64,000 nucleotides of DNA from an uncultured Bacilli bacterium (GCA_910577505.1 CAJTLN010000004.1:124001-188000), one strand, 5' to 3'. Shown: positions 24,652 to 32,372, numbered from the stretch's first letter. Translations and numbers: made by a program. The notes: generated from the sequence alone by a model not told the origin.

Positions 24652-25367
24652 TATTTATTCCCCTCCTTAGCATCTAATACTAAATGAACTATCCTTATAA
24701 CTAATGAATAAACTAACCACAATATCCAAGTAATATACCATCCACCCGTTACAAAACTTACATACAAAAATATTATTGTAAATAATAAAGCTAATATATC
24801 ATCAATTTCTTTATATTTTCTAGAATCTTTATCTTCTATTAATTCAATATTTTTATTATATTTAGCTTGCTCTTTTAAATATCTCTTCTTATTTCCAACA
24901 GACATATAATAATAAGTTAATATACATGTAGGTATAGCAGCTATTACTAAAAATATACTTATCATCATTTCATCACTAATAACATCTAAACTTTCAATCA
25001 TAATAATCCAAACAACAGATATAAAATATAAAAATATACTTATAGATACTACTAATGGTTCAAATCTTTTTATTGGCTTATAACTAATAATTTCTTTTTT
25101 AGGTTCTTCAATATTTTCTTCTTTTAATTCACTATTTTCTTTCTCTATATTTTTTTCTACATTAGAATTACTTTCTCCTCTAATAAGTTCGTCTGTACTA
25201 ATATTATATAAATCACATAATGGAACTATTTTATCAAAGTCAGGATTTGATTCACCTGTTTCCCATTTAGAAATAGTTTGTCTAGAAACTCCAATTATAT
25301 TAGCAACTTCTTCTTGAGATAAACCTTTTTCTTTTCTTAATTTTAATATTCTTTCCCCTATATTCAT
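24651..25367 (-). CDS. XRE-family regulator with C-terminal membrane helices
   Basis: 238 residues. The N-terminal ~65 residues are a Cro/CI helix-turn-helix (LRKEKGLSQEEVANIIGVSRQ..., SKWETGESNPDF), an acidic linker follows, and four hydrophobic helices occupy about 110-235. A DNA-binding domain tethered to the membrane suggests it senses envelope conditions and regulates the coupled DUF4097 gene. A short inverted repeat (CCAA-N6-TTGG) in its leader at about 25420 could be an operator. The start follows a GAGGTGAGAG site. Confidence 0.88.
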   Translation of the reverse strand: MNIGERILKLRKEKGLSQEEVANIIGVSRQTISKWETGESNPDFDKIVPLCDLYNISTDELIRGESNSNVEKNIEKENSELKEENIEEPKKEIISYKPIKRFEPLVVSISIFLYFISVVWIIMIESLDVISDEMMISIFLVIAAIPTCILTYYYMSVGNKKRYLKEQAKYNKNIELIEDKDSRKYKEIDDILALLFTIIFLYVSFVTGGWYITWILWLVYSLVIRIVHLVLDAKEGNK

Positions 25368-25457
25368 TTTCTCTCACCTCAAAAAAATTTTATAAAAATT
25401 ATTCGTTGCAATCCACCAACTCTACTTGGAAATTTGTCAACTAAACTTAACATTAAT

Positions 25458-26207
25458 TTATTTAATACAAATTAAGCTTAAATTTCTTCCAGACAACTTT
25501 CCATCTGATCTATATGAATGATATAACTCACTATGGCACTTAGTACATATATCACTACTTACAATATTTTCACTATTTAATCCTAATTCAACCATAACTT
25601 TTTTATTTAATTCTACTGTATCTATAAAATATTTTTGTTTTCCTTCTTTAACTTCACCTAAAGTTACAAATTCATCAATGTTTCCAAATTGTTCTACAAA
25701 ACTATCCACAACATCTTTATCTACTTCAAAACAACACTTCATTATACTAGGACAAATAAAAGCCAAAATATTTTGTGATTCACACCCATATTCACTAATC
25801 ATTAAATTGATTGCATTAACTACAATTTTGTTTAAAGTACCTTTCCATCCACTATGAATATTGCCAATAACTTTTCTTTTTGGATCATATAACAAAATAC
25901 TTTGACAATCAGCTGTACGTATCCCAAGTGCTACACTTTTTAAATTAGTAATAATTCCATCAGTATCACTAAATTCTTCATTCAAATTATCTTCTGTCAA
26001 AATTCTAACATTATTAGAATGCGTTTGCACTGGCGTTTTTATCATTCTAAATTCATAACCTATATCTTGCTCTATTTCTTTAAACCCACTTTTTATTCCT
26101 TCAATACCAACAATTGGAGTTGCAAAATTCATCCCCTTCTTAGTACTAAGATGTATTATTTCATCATATTCATTTAATTTTTTAAATGTAAAATATTTTT
26201 CTCTCAT
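25458..26207 (-). CDS. pgeF: Peptidoglycan editing factor PgeF (YfiH/LACC1 family)
   Basis: 249 residues of the Cu/Zn-site multi-function purine nucleoside / peptidoglycan-editing family. Conserved residues: VQTHSNNV (His), TADCQSILLYDP (Cys), IGNIHSGWKGT (His) and CPSIMKCCFEV. In E. coli PgeF prevents mis-incorporation of L-Ser in the peptidoglycan stem; other members act on adenosine. Full length, cytosolic. The ribosome binding site AACAGGTGATT precedes the ATG. No partner gene is adjacent. Confidence 0.92.
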   Translation of the reverse strand: MREKYFTFKKLNEYDEIIHLSTKKGMNFATPIVGIEGIKSGFKEIEQDIGYEFRMIKTPVQTHSNNVRILTEDNLNEEFSDTDGIITNLKSVALGIRTADCQSILLYDPKRKVIGNIHSGWKGTLNKIVVNAINLMISEYGCESQNILAFICPSIMKCCFEVDKDVVDSFVEQFGNIDEFVTLGEVKEGKQKYFIDTVELNKKVMVELGLNSENIVSSDICTKCHSELYHSYRSDGKLSGRNLSLICIK

Positions 26208-26269
26208 AGTTAATCACCTGTTCATAATATATAAATATTATATCATTATATGCCTTATTTTATTAATTA

Positions 26270-26298
26270 TTGTAATAAATACTTTTTTTAGATATAAT
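26270..26298 (+). promoter_or_regulatory. Promoter of a small RNA facing the small hydrophobic peptide gene
   Basis: TTGTAA, 17 bases, TATAAT. No ORF follows before the terminator at 26370-26400. Confidence 0.68.
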
Positions 26299-26304
26299 TA
26301 ATTC

Positions 26305-26400
26305 AGAGAGCAAACATCATATAAAAAGATACATTGATGTTTAAAATAGCTTTCTAAAGTTTTGTGTGTTTCTGATTATCACTAATCAGAAACTTTTTTT
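26305..26400 (+). ncRNA. Candidate antitoxin-like small RNA
   Basis: A ~95-base transcript is predicted from the promoter above to a strong terminator (TTTCTGATTA / TAATCAGAAA plus T7). It contains a long imperfect hairpin (AGAGAGC-AAACATCA ... TGATGTTT-...-GCTTTCT). It ends exactly where the minus-strand peptide gene ends, so read-through from that gene would be antisense to it. Confidence 0.6.
26370..26400 (+). terminator. Terminator of the small RNA
   Basis: TTTCTGATTA / TAATCAGAAA with a TCAC loop, then CTTTTTTT. Confidence 0.85.
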
Positions 26401-26488
26401 ATTTTACTATTTGTAAAATAAGAAAAAACACAATACCTAGAAGTATAAGTATTATGATGTTTTTGAAGAAACCTTCTAAACTACTCAT
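26399..26488 (-). CDS. 29-residue hydrophobic membrane peptide, type I toxin-like
   Basis: The product is MSSLEGFFKNIIILILLGIV followed by FFLILQIVK: a short charged N-terminus and one membrane helix ending in a Lys. A near-perfect GGAGGTGG site lies five bases upstream of the ATG, and a promoter at 26589-26618 gives a ~95-base leader. The leader contains CTATTCA, able to pair with TGAATAG just before the Shine-Dalgarno sequence. Size, composition and a convergent small RNA match Fst/Ldr-like type I toxins, though the sequence is not one I recognise. A small holin-like or regulatory peptide is the alternative. Confidence 0.62.
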   Translation of the reverse strand: MSSLEGFFKNIIILILLGIVFFLILQIVK

Positions 26489-26588
26489 TAATACCACCTC
26501 CTATTCATTTTTTAGTTACATAAACCAAAATCCCCTGAATAGAAAGCCACTTACATCAAATGTATCGCCAACTACTCTAACAAGAAGA
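26489..26588 (-). promoter_or_regulatory. Structured 5' leader of the small peptide mRNA
   Basis: Bases 26536-26542 and 26501-26507 are complementary and abut the Shine-Dalgarno site (26494-26501). The intervening G-rich loop (26523-26542 on the other strand reads AACCAAAATCCCCTGAATAG) matches the C-rich stretch of the small RNA at 42610-42705. Confidence 0.5.
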
Positions 26589-26618
26589 ATTATAAATGTA
26601 AACATCAAAAAAACGCAA
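26589..26618 (-). promoter_or_regulatory. Promoter of the small peptide gene
   Basis: Minus strand TTGCGT, 18 bases, TATAAT; the -35 overlaps the terminator stem of the Nudix operon. Confidence 0.55.
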
Positions 26619-26645
26619 TTTTTCTAAAATATTTTTTTGCGTTAT
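26604..26645 (-). terminator. Terminator of the CPCC-protein / NrtR / Nudix operon
   Basis: Minus-strand AACGCAA / TTGCGTT stem followed by a long T tract, about 90 bases after the Nudix gene stop. The rest of the gap (26646-26735) is AT-rich with nothing recognisable. Confidence 0.65.
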
Positions 26646-26735
26646 TTTTTTATTCTAAATTCAATTTTTACATGCTATTTTGGCTACTTAGTTAACATAT
26701 AATTATACCTATATAAACATTCAATATATCATTAG

Positions 26736-27263
26736 TTAAACTAAAATATCTTTCAACATTTCAAACTCTTGCCAATGATTAATAATTTGTTTCTTTTCTA
26801 TCAAGTCTAAAAATTCCTGCTTTTTAAACCAGCGAGCTTCACTTACTTCTTCTTTTTGCAATGTAATATTTTTCACATCAACATCTGCTTCAATTAAATA
26901 AACATAAACGAACTCTTTACTATTAACACCATTGTTAATAAATTCTTCTTTAATTTTATTTAAAAACTTAAATTCATAATTTTTAGAATCTAAGCCTAGT
27001 TCTTCTTCTAATTCTCTATGTGCTGAAACTAAAGGTTCTTCTCCTGCACTTATATGTCCTCCAACAGTTATATCCCATCTATTTGGATACAACTTTTTAT
27101 CCGCACATCTTTTTTGTAGCAATATTTTATTTTTTTCTTTATTAACTAAAAGTATATGAATTGAACTATGCCAAACTCCTTTACTATGAGCTTCATTTTT
27201 ACTAATGACTTCACCAGTTTTTTCACCAGTTAAAGAATCATATACATCTACCATTTCTTCCAT
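26736..27263 (-). CDS. Nudix hydrolase (YfcD/IDI-like)
   Basis: 175 residues. Nudix box is intact: GHISAGEEPLVSAHRELEEELGL (G-x5-E-x7-RELEEEL-G). The N-terminal EEMVDVYDSLTGEKTG and WHSSIHILLVNK...LLQKR pattern is that of the YfcD / isopentenyl-diphosphate-isomerase-like Nudix group. It hydrolyses an unidentified nucleoside diphosphate derivative or similar. It starts three bases after the NrtR-like gene and is last in the operon. With the NrtR-like regulator beside it, an ADP-ribose or NAD-related substrate is plausible but not shown. Confidence 0.86.
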   Translation of the reverse strand: MEEMVDVYDSLTGEKTGEVISKNEAHSKGVWHSSIHILLVNKEKNKILLQKRCADKKLYPNRWDITVGGHISAGEEPLVSAHRELEEELGLDSKNYEFKFLNKIKEEFINNGVNSKEFVYVYLIEADVDVKNITLQKEEVSEARWFKKQEFLDLIEKKQIINHWQEFEMLKDILV

Positions 27264-27266
27264 TTT

Positions 27267-28055
27267 TTATTTCTCCTTATTCTCATTATACATACACAAC
27301 ACTGAAGGACGATGTCCTCCTGTTTGAATCATCTTATCAGTTAGAATAACTTTATCAGCTATTGTTCTTCTAAATGCTGAATTAATTAGCTTTTTATTTA
27401 AAATTAATTCATAAACTTGTTTTAATTCTCCAATTGTAAATTCTTGGGGCATTAAATTAAATACTATATCAGTTTTATTAACTTTATCACGAAGTGCCAT
27501 AATACCTTCAATAATTAATTTCTCATGATCAAATGCTAAATCACCTTTCTTTATTACATCATAACTATATTCTTCACTTTTTAAATCTATTGCAACCCTT
27601 TTAACTTCAAAATTAATATTATCTTCACCATTAGTTAAACTAATTTGATACATATCTTTATCTTCACTAACTTCTATATCAAACCAACTTGCTTCTTCGC
27701 TTAAATCACTTGAAAGTAAAGTTCTATCAATCAATGCCATATATGATACAGACACTACTCTCCCTCTAGGGTCTCTATCTACACTATCATTAACCCTAAG
27801 TTGTTGCATATATACATTCTCTAAACCTGTTTCTTTCTTTAAAACTCTACTACTGGCATCTATAGAAGCTTCATATATACTAATAAATCCTCCTGGTAAA
27901 CACCATTTATTCATAAATGGTTCTTTATTTCTCTTAACCAACAAAATACTAAAAAACTTTTTAGGCAAAGAACGCGTATTAGCGTTCTTCCTACTATCAA
28001 TACCAAATATAAGTAAATCTGTTGTATAAGCAACATTAAATTTTACATCCGTCAT
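27267..28055 (-). CDS. NrtR-like regulator: degenerate Nudix domain plus winged helix
   Basis: 262 residues. The N-terminal ~150 form a Nudix fold (PFMNKWCLPGGFISIYEASIDAS...), but the catalytic REUxEE is replaced by RVLKKE, so it should bind rather than cleave its ligand. The C-terminal ~80 (FNLMPQEFTIGELKQVYELI... to AFRRTIADKVILTDK and RPSVLCMY) are the NrtR winged helix. NrtR proteins repress NAD or related genes and are released by ADP-ribose. It overlaps the last CPCC-protein gene by four bases, so it probably regulates its own operon through the direct repeats at 30006-30074. Confidence 0.86.
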   Translation of the reverse strand: MTDVKFNVAYTTDLLIFGIDSRKNANTRSLPKKFFSILLVKRNKEPFMNKWCLPGGFISIYEASIDASSRVLKKETGLENVYMQQLRVNDSVDRDPRGRVVSVSYMALIDRTLLSSDLSEEASWFDIEVSEDKDMYQISLTNGEDNINFEVKRVAIDLKSEEYSYDVIKKGDLAFDHEKLIIEGIMALRDKVNKTDIVFNLMPQEFTIGELKQVYELILNKKLINSAFRRTIADKVILTDKMIQTGGHRPSVLCMYNENKEK

Positions 28056-28375
28056 AAGTACACTCTCCCTTTTTTATTTACCTTTATTTTTTTATCACTT
28101 GGACTTACTTTCTCCAAAGCTTTTCTTTTTACATAAATAGGTAACTCTTCTTCATTAATCTCTGATTCTATATTACAACATGGACATTTAAATGTATAGC
28201 AATAATCTCGTTTTGTATACAAAATATCAGGTGTTTCTGCATCTATTAATTTAATTACTGCTTTAATATCATCTGCTTCTATTTTAAGCTCTGCACCACA
28301 TCCACCACCATTAATTCCTATTCCTGTACACAAACTATTAATGCTCCACTTCTTTCCTTCTTTTAAAATTTCCAT
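28052..28375 (-). CDS. CPCC-motif small protein, paralog 6 of the tandem array
   Basis: 107 residues. Family pattern: a short MEILKEG start, WSINSLCTGIGINGGGCGAEL, an acidic DI-strand segment, a hydrophobic strand YCYTFKCPCCNIESEI, then a basic tail. Two Cys clusters (C...GCGA and CPCC) look like a zinc ribbon. No family name known to me. It is the array member adjacent to the regulator and overlaps it by four bases. Confidence 0.72.
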   Translation of the reverse strand: MEILKEGKKWSINSLCTGIGINGGGCGAELKIEADDIKAVIKLIDAETPDILYTKRDYCYTFKCPCCNIESEINEEELPIYVKRKALEKVSPSDKKIKVNKKGRVYL

Positions 28376-28411
28376 TCAAAAATCCCCCTATTACAATTTA
28401 TCTTCTACGAT

Positions 28412-28726
28412 TTATTTTTTTAAATACTTTTTATAACTTGCTTGATTTCTCTCCGAATTAAATGCTGAAAGTCTAACATTAACTGGAATTTCTTCATCTT
28501 TCAACATACTTTCTTTTCCACAACAAGGCCATTTAAAGAAATATAAATTATGAACATAACTATAAAAATCCATATCTCCTTGACTATAACAAGATTTTTC
28601 TTCATAATCTACACATATGTCATCACTACTTACTTCTAATATCGCTCCACATCCACCATCATAATTTTTATCAGCTACACACTCTTTTTCTATTTTCCAC
28701 TCTACTGGTTCTTTAACGACTCTCAC
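28412..28726 (-). CDS. CPCC-motif small protein, paralog 5
   Basis: About 104 residues; conserved W-IEKECVADKNYDGGCGAIL and FKWPCCGKES, where the first Cys of CPCC is Trp (WPCC), so one ligand is altered. The GTG at 28726 fits AGGTGATTAAA better than the GTG three codons upstream, and gives the short VRVVKEP start seen as MKVLKEG in the paralogs. Confidence 0.68.
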   Translation of the reverse strand: MRVVKEPVEWKIEKECVADKNYDGGCGAILEVSSDDICVDYEEKSCYSQGDMDFYSYVHNLYFFKWPCCGKESMLKDEEIPVNVRLSAFNSERNQASYKKYLKK

Positions 28727-28731
28727 TTTAA

Positions 28732-29028
28732 TCACCTATAACCTAATTTTCTTAAATTCATTATTTTTTGGCCATTTGCTTGTTCAATATTTAATATTGC
28801 TCTTCTAACACCAAGAGGAATCTCATTCTCTGGTATTATAGTCTCCCTATTACAGCAAGGACATCTAAAAGTATACAAGTAATCGTTTTTATCTTTATCA
28901 TGTTGATAACTTAAATAGATATCCACAGCTTCAACTTCCAAAACTGCTTCACAACCTCTACCATTTGTTTTATTAGCAATACATTCTTTTTCTATCTTCC
29001 AGACTTGTTGACTTTCTAATACTTGCAT
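28732..29028 (-). CDS. CPCC-motif small protein, paralog 4
   Basis: 98 residues: WKIEKECIANKTNGRGCEAVLEV, then YLYTFRCPCCNRETIIPENEIP. The GCGA motif is GCEA. Site AAAGGAG precedes the ATG. Same domain as its neighbours. Confidence 0.7.
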   Translation of the reverse strand: MQVLESQQVWKIEKECIANKTNGRGCEAVLEVEAVDIYLSYQHDKDKNDYLYTFRCPCCNRETIIPENEIPLGVRRAILNIEQANGQKIMNLRKLGYR

Positions 29029-29054
29029 ACCTTTACTCCTTTAATAATTAAATT

Positions 29055-29369
29055 TTATTTTTTTAATTCCATTCTTTTCTCTTTTTCTTTCTTTTCAATT
29101 ACTTTTTTTATCCTATCAGGAATATCATTATAACTTATTTGATTTTCTGCTCCACAACATGGACACTTAAATGCATATATTATAAATGTTTCTGTATGGC
29201 CATCACCCCAATCACCAGTTGATACAAATCTTTGCTGAGCTTTTTCATAAATATCTGTATAATCAACTTCTAATACTGCTTCGCAACCAATTTCTTCTCT
29301 ATTTATACCAGCTTTACAAGTCTTTTCTATACTCCAACTAATTGGAACTGGATCTTTTATAACTTTCAT
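29055..29369 (-). CDS. CPCC-motif small protein, paralog 3
   Basis: About 104 residues: WSIEKTCKAGINREEIGCEAVLEVDYTDIY, then IIYAFKCPCCGAENQI. The ATG at 29369 fits GGGTGG better than the GTG three codons upstream. The loop between the Cys clusters is longer (tryptophan- and glycine-rich: GDWGDGH). Confidence 0.7.
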   Translation of the reverse strand: MKVIKDPVPISWSIEKTCKAGINREEIGCEAVLEVDYTDIYEKAQQRFVSTGDWGDGHTETFIIYAFKCPCCGAENQISYNDIPDRIKKVIEKKEKEKRMELKK

Positions 29370-29386
29370 TTCTACCACCCTTACTA

Positions 29387-29719
29387 TTAAGATCTTTTAT
29401 TTATCTTTTTACCTTTTTTTAATTTTTTTTCTTTTTCAAAATTTAATATTATTATTCGAATCTTTTCTGGAATCTCTTTATCATCAATAGAATTTTCCTT
29501 TCCACAACATGGACACTTAAACCAAAATGAATGAGCCATATAATGAACAAATTCTTGATCACTGCTACTCCAGTATCCTTTTTCATACTCTTTTGTATAA
29601 ATATCAGTATAATCTACTTCTAGTTTTGCTCCACAACCAATCACACCATAAATGTCATCTGCATCACAAGTTTTTTCAATATTCCAACTAACTGGAATCG
29701 GATCACTTAATACTTTCAC
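29387..29719 (-). CDS. CPCC-motif small protein, paralog 2
   Basis: 110 residues from a GTG preceded by GAAAGAAGGA: WNIEKTCDADDIYGVIGCGAKLEVDYTDIY, then FWFKCPCCGKENSI and a very basic tail (KKLKKGKKINK). Closest to paralog 3, so the pair likely arose from the latest duplication. Confidence 0.7.
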   Translation of the reverse strand: MKVLSDPIPVSWNIEKTCDADDIYGVIGCGAKLEVDYTDIYTKEYEKGYWSSSDQEFVHYMAHSFWFKCPCCGKENSIDDKEIPEKIRIIILNFEKEKKLKKGKKINKRS

Positions 29720-29736
29720 AATAATCCTTCTTTCTA

Positions 29737-29991
29737 CTATCTTCTCCTACCTCTTGCAATATTTCTAACTCCTGAAGGAACTAACTTGTCAGGTATATCT
29801 GTTTCAACTCCACAGCAAGGACATCTAAAAGTCCAAAAATAATCAGTATCTCCAGTATAATCTGTTCTTGATGTTTGGTAGATATCTTCTTTTTCTACAG
29901 AAAGTAATGCTCCACATCCTCCACCACCATTTCCTTTACCTGTACATGTTTGTTCAATTGACCACCCTGGTCCTTCTTTTAGCACTTTCAT
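29737..29991 (-). CDS. CPCC-motif small protein, paralog 1 (first gene of the operon)
   Basis: 84 residues and the most canonical member: MKVLKEGPGWSIEQTC, GNGGGGCGALLSVEKEDIY, FWTFRCPCCGVETDIP, and a short basic end (ARGRRR). Four Cys in two pairs suggest zinc binding; the aromatic/acidic strands between them are conserved in all six. It follows the repeat-flanked promoter directly with GGGAGATG upstream of the ATG. Function unknown. Confidence 0.74.
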   Translation of the reverse strand: MKVLKEGPGWSIEQTCTGKGNGGGGCGALLSVEKEDIYQTSRTDYTGDTDYFWTFRCPCCGVETDIPDKLVPSGVRNIARGRRR

Positions 29992-30005
29992 TCTATCATC
30001 TCCCT

Positions 30006-30074
30006 CACATAGTTACATTTTAATACAAAGTATATTTATTTGTCAATACACTTTGTTACATTTTTGTACAAAGT
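30006..30074. promoter_or_regulatory. Two 26-base direct repeats flanking the operon promoter, probable regulator sites
   Basis: Copies at 30006-30031 and 30049-30074 match at 22 of 26 positions; each contains TTACATTTT and TACAAAGT. They are 43 bases apart (about four helical turns). The first overlaps the -10 and the second abuts the -35, as for a repressor that binds cooperatively. Confidence 0.7.
30017..30046 (-). promoter_or_regulatory. Promoter of the CPCC-protein operon
   Basis: Minus strand TTGACA, 18 bases, TAAAAT. Confidence 0.75.
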
Positions 30075-30083
30075 TAATAAATT

Positions 30084-30115
30084 TTATAAAAAAACTCCCA
30101 TTTTTAGGGAATCTT
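30084..30115 (-). terminator. Terminator of the ESR/radical SAM cluster
   Basis: Minus-strand ATTCCC / GGGAGT stem with a seven-base loop and a T7 tail, directly after the methyltransferase stop. Confidence 0.75.
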
Positions 30116-30796
30116 TTATTTTACAAATTCAAATAAAACTATCTTATGTTCTATAAATTCACTCTTAATCTTATCAGCAACACCATTTCCATATATCTCT
30201 AAAAAACACTTTCTTGCTTCAATTAGGTTATTAAATATGAATTTTGTATCAAACTTTTCACTAACTTTAAATTCATTATCTAAAATCCAATTATTATAAT
30301 TACGTGTTCTTAAATCTTTATCTCTATTTCTTAAATGTTCAAACTCACTGCCTTCATCATTTTCAATTAGTATAATCTTCCCGCCTGGTTTCAAGACCCT
30401 TTTTAATTCACTTAAACATTCTAATCTTTCATTCACATCTAAAACAGTTCCAAGTACCCAAGGAGATACAATTAAATCAACAGAATTATCTGCAAGCATT
30501 ATATCTTTTAAATTAGCATTAATAAAATTAGTACTATCTTTCTTTTTCTTACCTTGAGCTTTAATCAATTGATCAAAAGATAAATCAACACCAATATATT
30601 TACTAGATACATTTTCTAAAACCTCTAAGAATTTTCCAGTCCCACAACCTGCATCTAATACTACTTTATCCTTAGCTTCATTTTTCAAATAATTTGCAAC
30701 CTTTTCTTCTCCATCTTCTGCCTTACTAAATATTTCATAATAATCATTATTTTCATAATAAGCACTAGAATCTTGTAAGAGATTTTTTTCTTTCAT
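30116..30796 (-). CDS. Class I SAM-dependent methyltransferase (cluster gene 6)
   Basis: About 226 residues. The Rossmann glycine motif VVLDAGCGTGKFLE (near residue 46), GVDLSFDQL (Asp/Glu for ribose), and post-motif LKPGGKIILIEN are clear. Target unknown. The ATG at 30796 follows GTGGTGAAT; it overlaps the end of the ATP-grasp gene, so the two are translated together. It is last in the cluster before the terminator. As part of a SAM-rich operon it probably methylates the same product the other enzymes build. Confidence 0.85.
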   Translation of the reverse strand: MKEKNLLQDSSAYYENNDYYEIFSKAEDGEEKVANYLKNEAKDKVVLDAGCGTGKFLEVLENVSSKYIGVDLSFDQLIKAQGKKKKDSTNFINANLKDIMLADNSVDLIVSPWVLGTVLDVNERLECLSELKRVLKPGGKIILIENDEGSEFEHLRNRDKDLRTRNYNNWILDNEFKVSEKFDTKFIFNNLIEARKCFLEIYGNGVADKIKSEFIEHKIVLFEFVK

Positions 30797-31814
30797 ATTC
30801 ACCACTTCTTTCTAATATTTCTTTTGTTTCTGGATAAATTAAATCTACCATATATTTTGCTATATTCTGCGATTTACCTATCGCTGGTCTAAAATGCATA
30901 TGTACACCAGGTACTGTATTAATTTCTATAATTCTATAACTATCATCAGTTTGTTCATTACTAATTGTATTTGTCATAAAGTCTATTCCAACATATGGCA
31001 TACCAGGAAAAGATTCTAAAACTCTCATCCCTATATCTATAACACTAGGATGAACTCTATCTGTATAATCTTCACATATTCCACCCATTGCTACATTAGA
31101 ATTTGGTCTTAAGTAAACTTTTTCATTCATCGCAGGAACATCACTCATACTGAGCCCATTCTTACGCATATATTTCATCATTTCATCATCCACTAATATT
31201 TCACATAAAGCATTAGTTCTTGGATGCATTCTCGTATAATTTTCTAAATCTATTAATTCTCTTATCGTCCTAACCCCATCTCCATATATATGTGCTGGAT
31301 CTCTAAGTAAAACTGCGTAATCACGACTTTTTGTAACAAAAACTCTATACTCTTGAGCTTTAAAATACTCTTCAATTACTACTTTAGCTTTTTCACCTTT
31401 TGCTTTTACGATTTTCGCCAGTGCCTCAATTACTTCATCTCTTGTCCTCAAATCAGTATAAACATCATAACCATGTGAACCAAAAACTGGTTTTAAAACT
31501 ACTGGTCCATCAAGAACTTCAAATGCTTTTAAAATATCAGATTTATAGTTAGCACTAAATACTGCTCCTGTCGGAACACTAATTCCATTTCTATTTAATA
31601 TTTCCTTTGTAATACCTTTATCACCTGCTAATACTGAAACACTATAAGGAGTAATTGAAGAATCACGGTCATATATAAGCTCATCATGTCCTTTATAAGA
31701 CGCTTTAATAAGTTCTAATTTCTCATCTAATACTTCAACACTTATTCCACGACGCAACATTTCATAAATTAATATTTTCTGATTAGAATGCAAATTTTTA
31801 TAAATATTTTGCAT
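30765..31814 (-). CDS. ATP-grasp ligase, cyanophycin synthetase / GshAB-like (cluster gene 5)
   Basis: 349 residues from ATG at 31814, two bases after the ESR-protein stop; an upstream GTG at 31877 would overlap the ESR gene and has no better site. ATP-grasp motifs: VLKPVFGSHGYDVYT (P-loop-like Lys), VVIEEYFKAQEYRVFV, LLRDPAHIYGDG, and the Mg-binding IIEINTVPGVHMHFRP. This matches the C-terminal ligase half of glutathione/cyanophycin synthetases, which form amide bonds between a carboxylate and an amine. Its partner is probably the ESR protein or a released amino acid derivative. Confidence 0.87.
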   Translation of the reverse strand: MQNIYKNLHSNQKILIYEMLRRGISVEVLDEKLELIKASYKGHDELIYDRDSSITPYSVSVLAGDKGITKEILNRNGISVPTGAVFSANYKSDILKAFEVLDGPVVLKPVFGSHGYDVYTDLRTRDEVIEALAKIVKAKGEKAKVVIEEYFKAQEYRVFVTKSRDYAVLLRDPAHIYGDGVRTIRELIDLENYTRMHPRTNALCEILVDDEMMKYMRKNGLSMSDVPAMNEKVYLRPNSNVAMGGICEDYTDRVHPSVIDIGMRVLESFPGMPYVGIDFMTNTISNEQTDDSYRIIEINTVPGVHMHFRPAIGKSQNIAKYMVDLIYPETKEILERSGEYERKKSLTRF

Positions 31815-31815
31815 A

Positions 31816-32367
31816 TCACCATCTACTTTCTCCTGAATCTCGACTTTCTGAAGCCCAACCGCCCCAACTTGAACCATTACTAGTACTTCTTTTTGATGGA
31901 TATTGTTTTTTAACTGGCTTCTTCGTAAGTTTCATAACAATATCTATTTTCTTATCAAACTCATCGCTTTCTTCTTCAATTTCACTAATAATTCTATCTT
32001 CTTTAATTTGTTTTAATCTTTCTAATTGTTGTTGTCTTCTTATTAACGCCTGACTATATTTCTCACCTCTATTTTGCATTCCCTCTAATACAGGTATAGT
32101 TATTTCTAATTGCTCAATCAAAGTATCAATATCGTCAAATGAGTTGTATTTACTCGTTTGTGTTTGTGTTGTAATTCCTCTACTAGGTATACTCATATAA
32201 CTAGGTCTAGATTCACTCGTCTCTTCAATCCTTGACTCCCCATAGCTTCCATAGGACTCTACTCGACTCTCTCCATAGTCTCTGCTTTCACTTGATTCAC
32301 TAGAATAACTACAATAACTTGGATAACTAAATCCTCTACTTTCACTAGATTCTCTACTTTCGTACAT
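31816..32367 (-). CDS. Ser/Glu/Arg-rich ESR-repeat protein, possible precursor or scaffold (cluster gene 4)
   Basis: About 183 residues. The N-terminal ~60 and C-terminal ~20 carry eight ESR tripeptides, mostly as SESR or GESR, separated by Ser/Tyr/Gly-rich spacers (SYPSYCSYSSE, VESYGSYG), and the protein ends in SGESRW. Between them (about 75-150) is a charged helical region. No family recognised. AAGGAG precedes the ATG at 32367 by nine bases; an earlier ATG abuts the site and is rejected. Two radical SAM enzymes, an ATP-grasp, a DUF3419-like transferase and a methyltransferase surround it, so it may be their ribosomally made substrate. That is inference. Confidence 0.7.
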   Translation of the reverse strand: MYESRESSESRGFSYPSYCSYSSESSESRDYGESRVESYGSYGESRIEETSESRPSYMSIPSRGITTQTQTSKYNSFDDIDTLIEQLEITIPVLEGMQNRGEKYSQALIRRQQQLERLKQIKEDRIISEIEEESDEFDKKIDIVMKLTKKPVKKQYPSKRSTSNGSSWGGWASESRDSGESRW

Positions 32368-32372
32368 ATAAA

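Noticed and set aside
27267..28055. Catalytic Nudix hydrolase
   Set aside because: REUxEE is replaced by RVLKKE, so I treat it as a ligand-binding regulator and not an enzyme.
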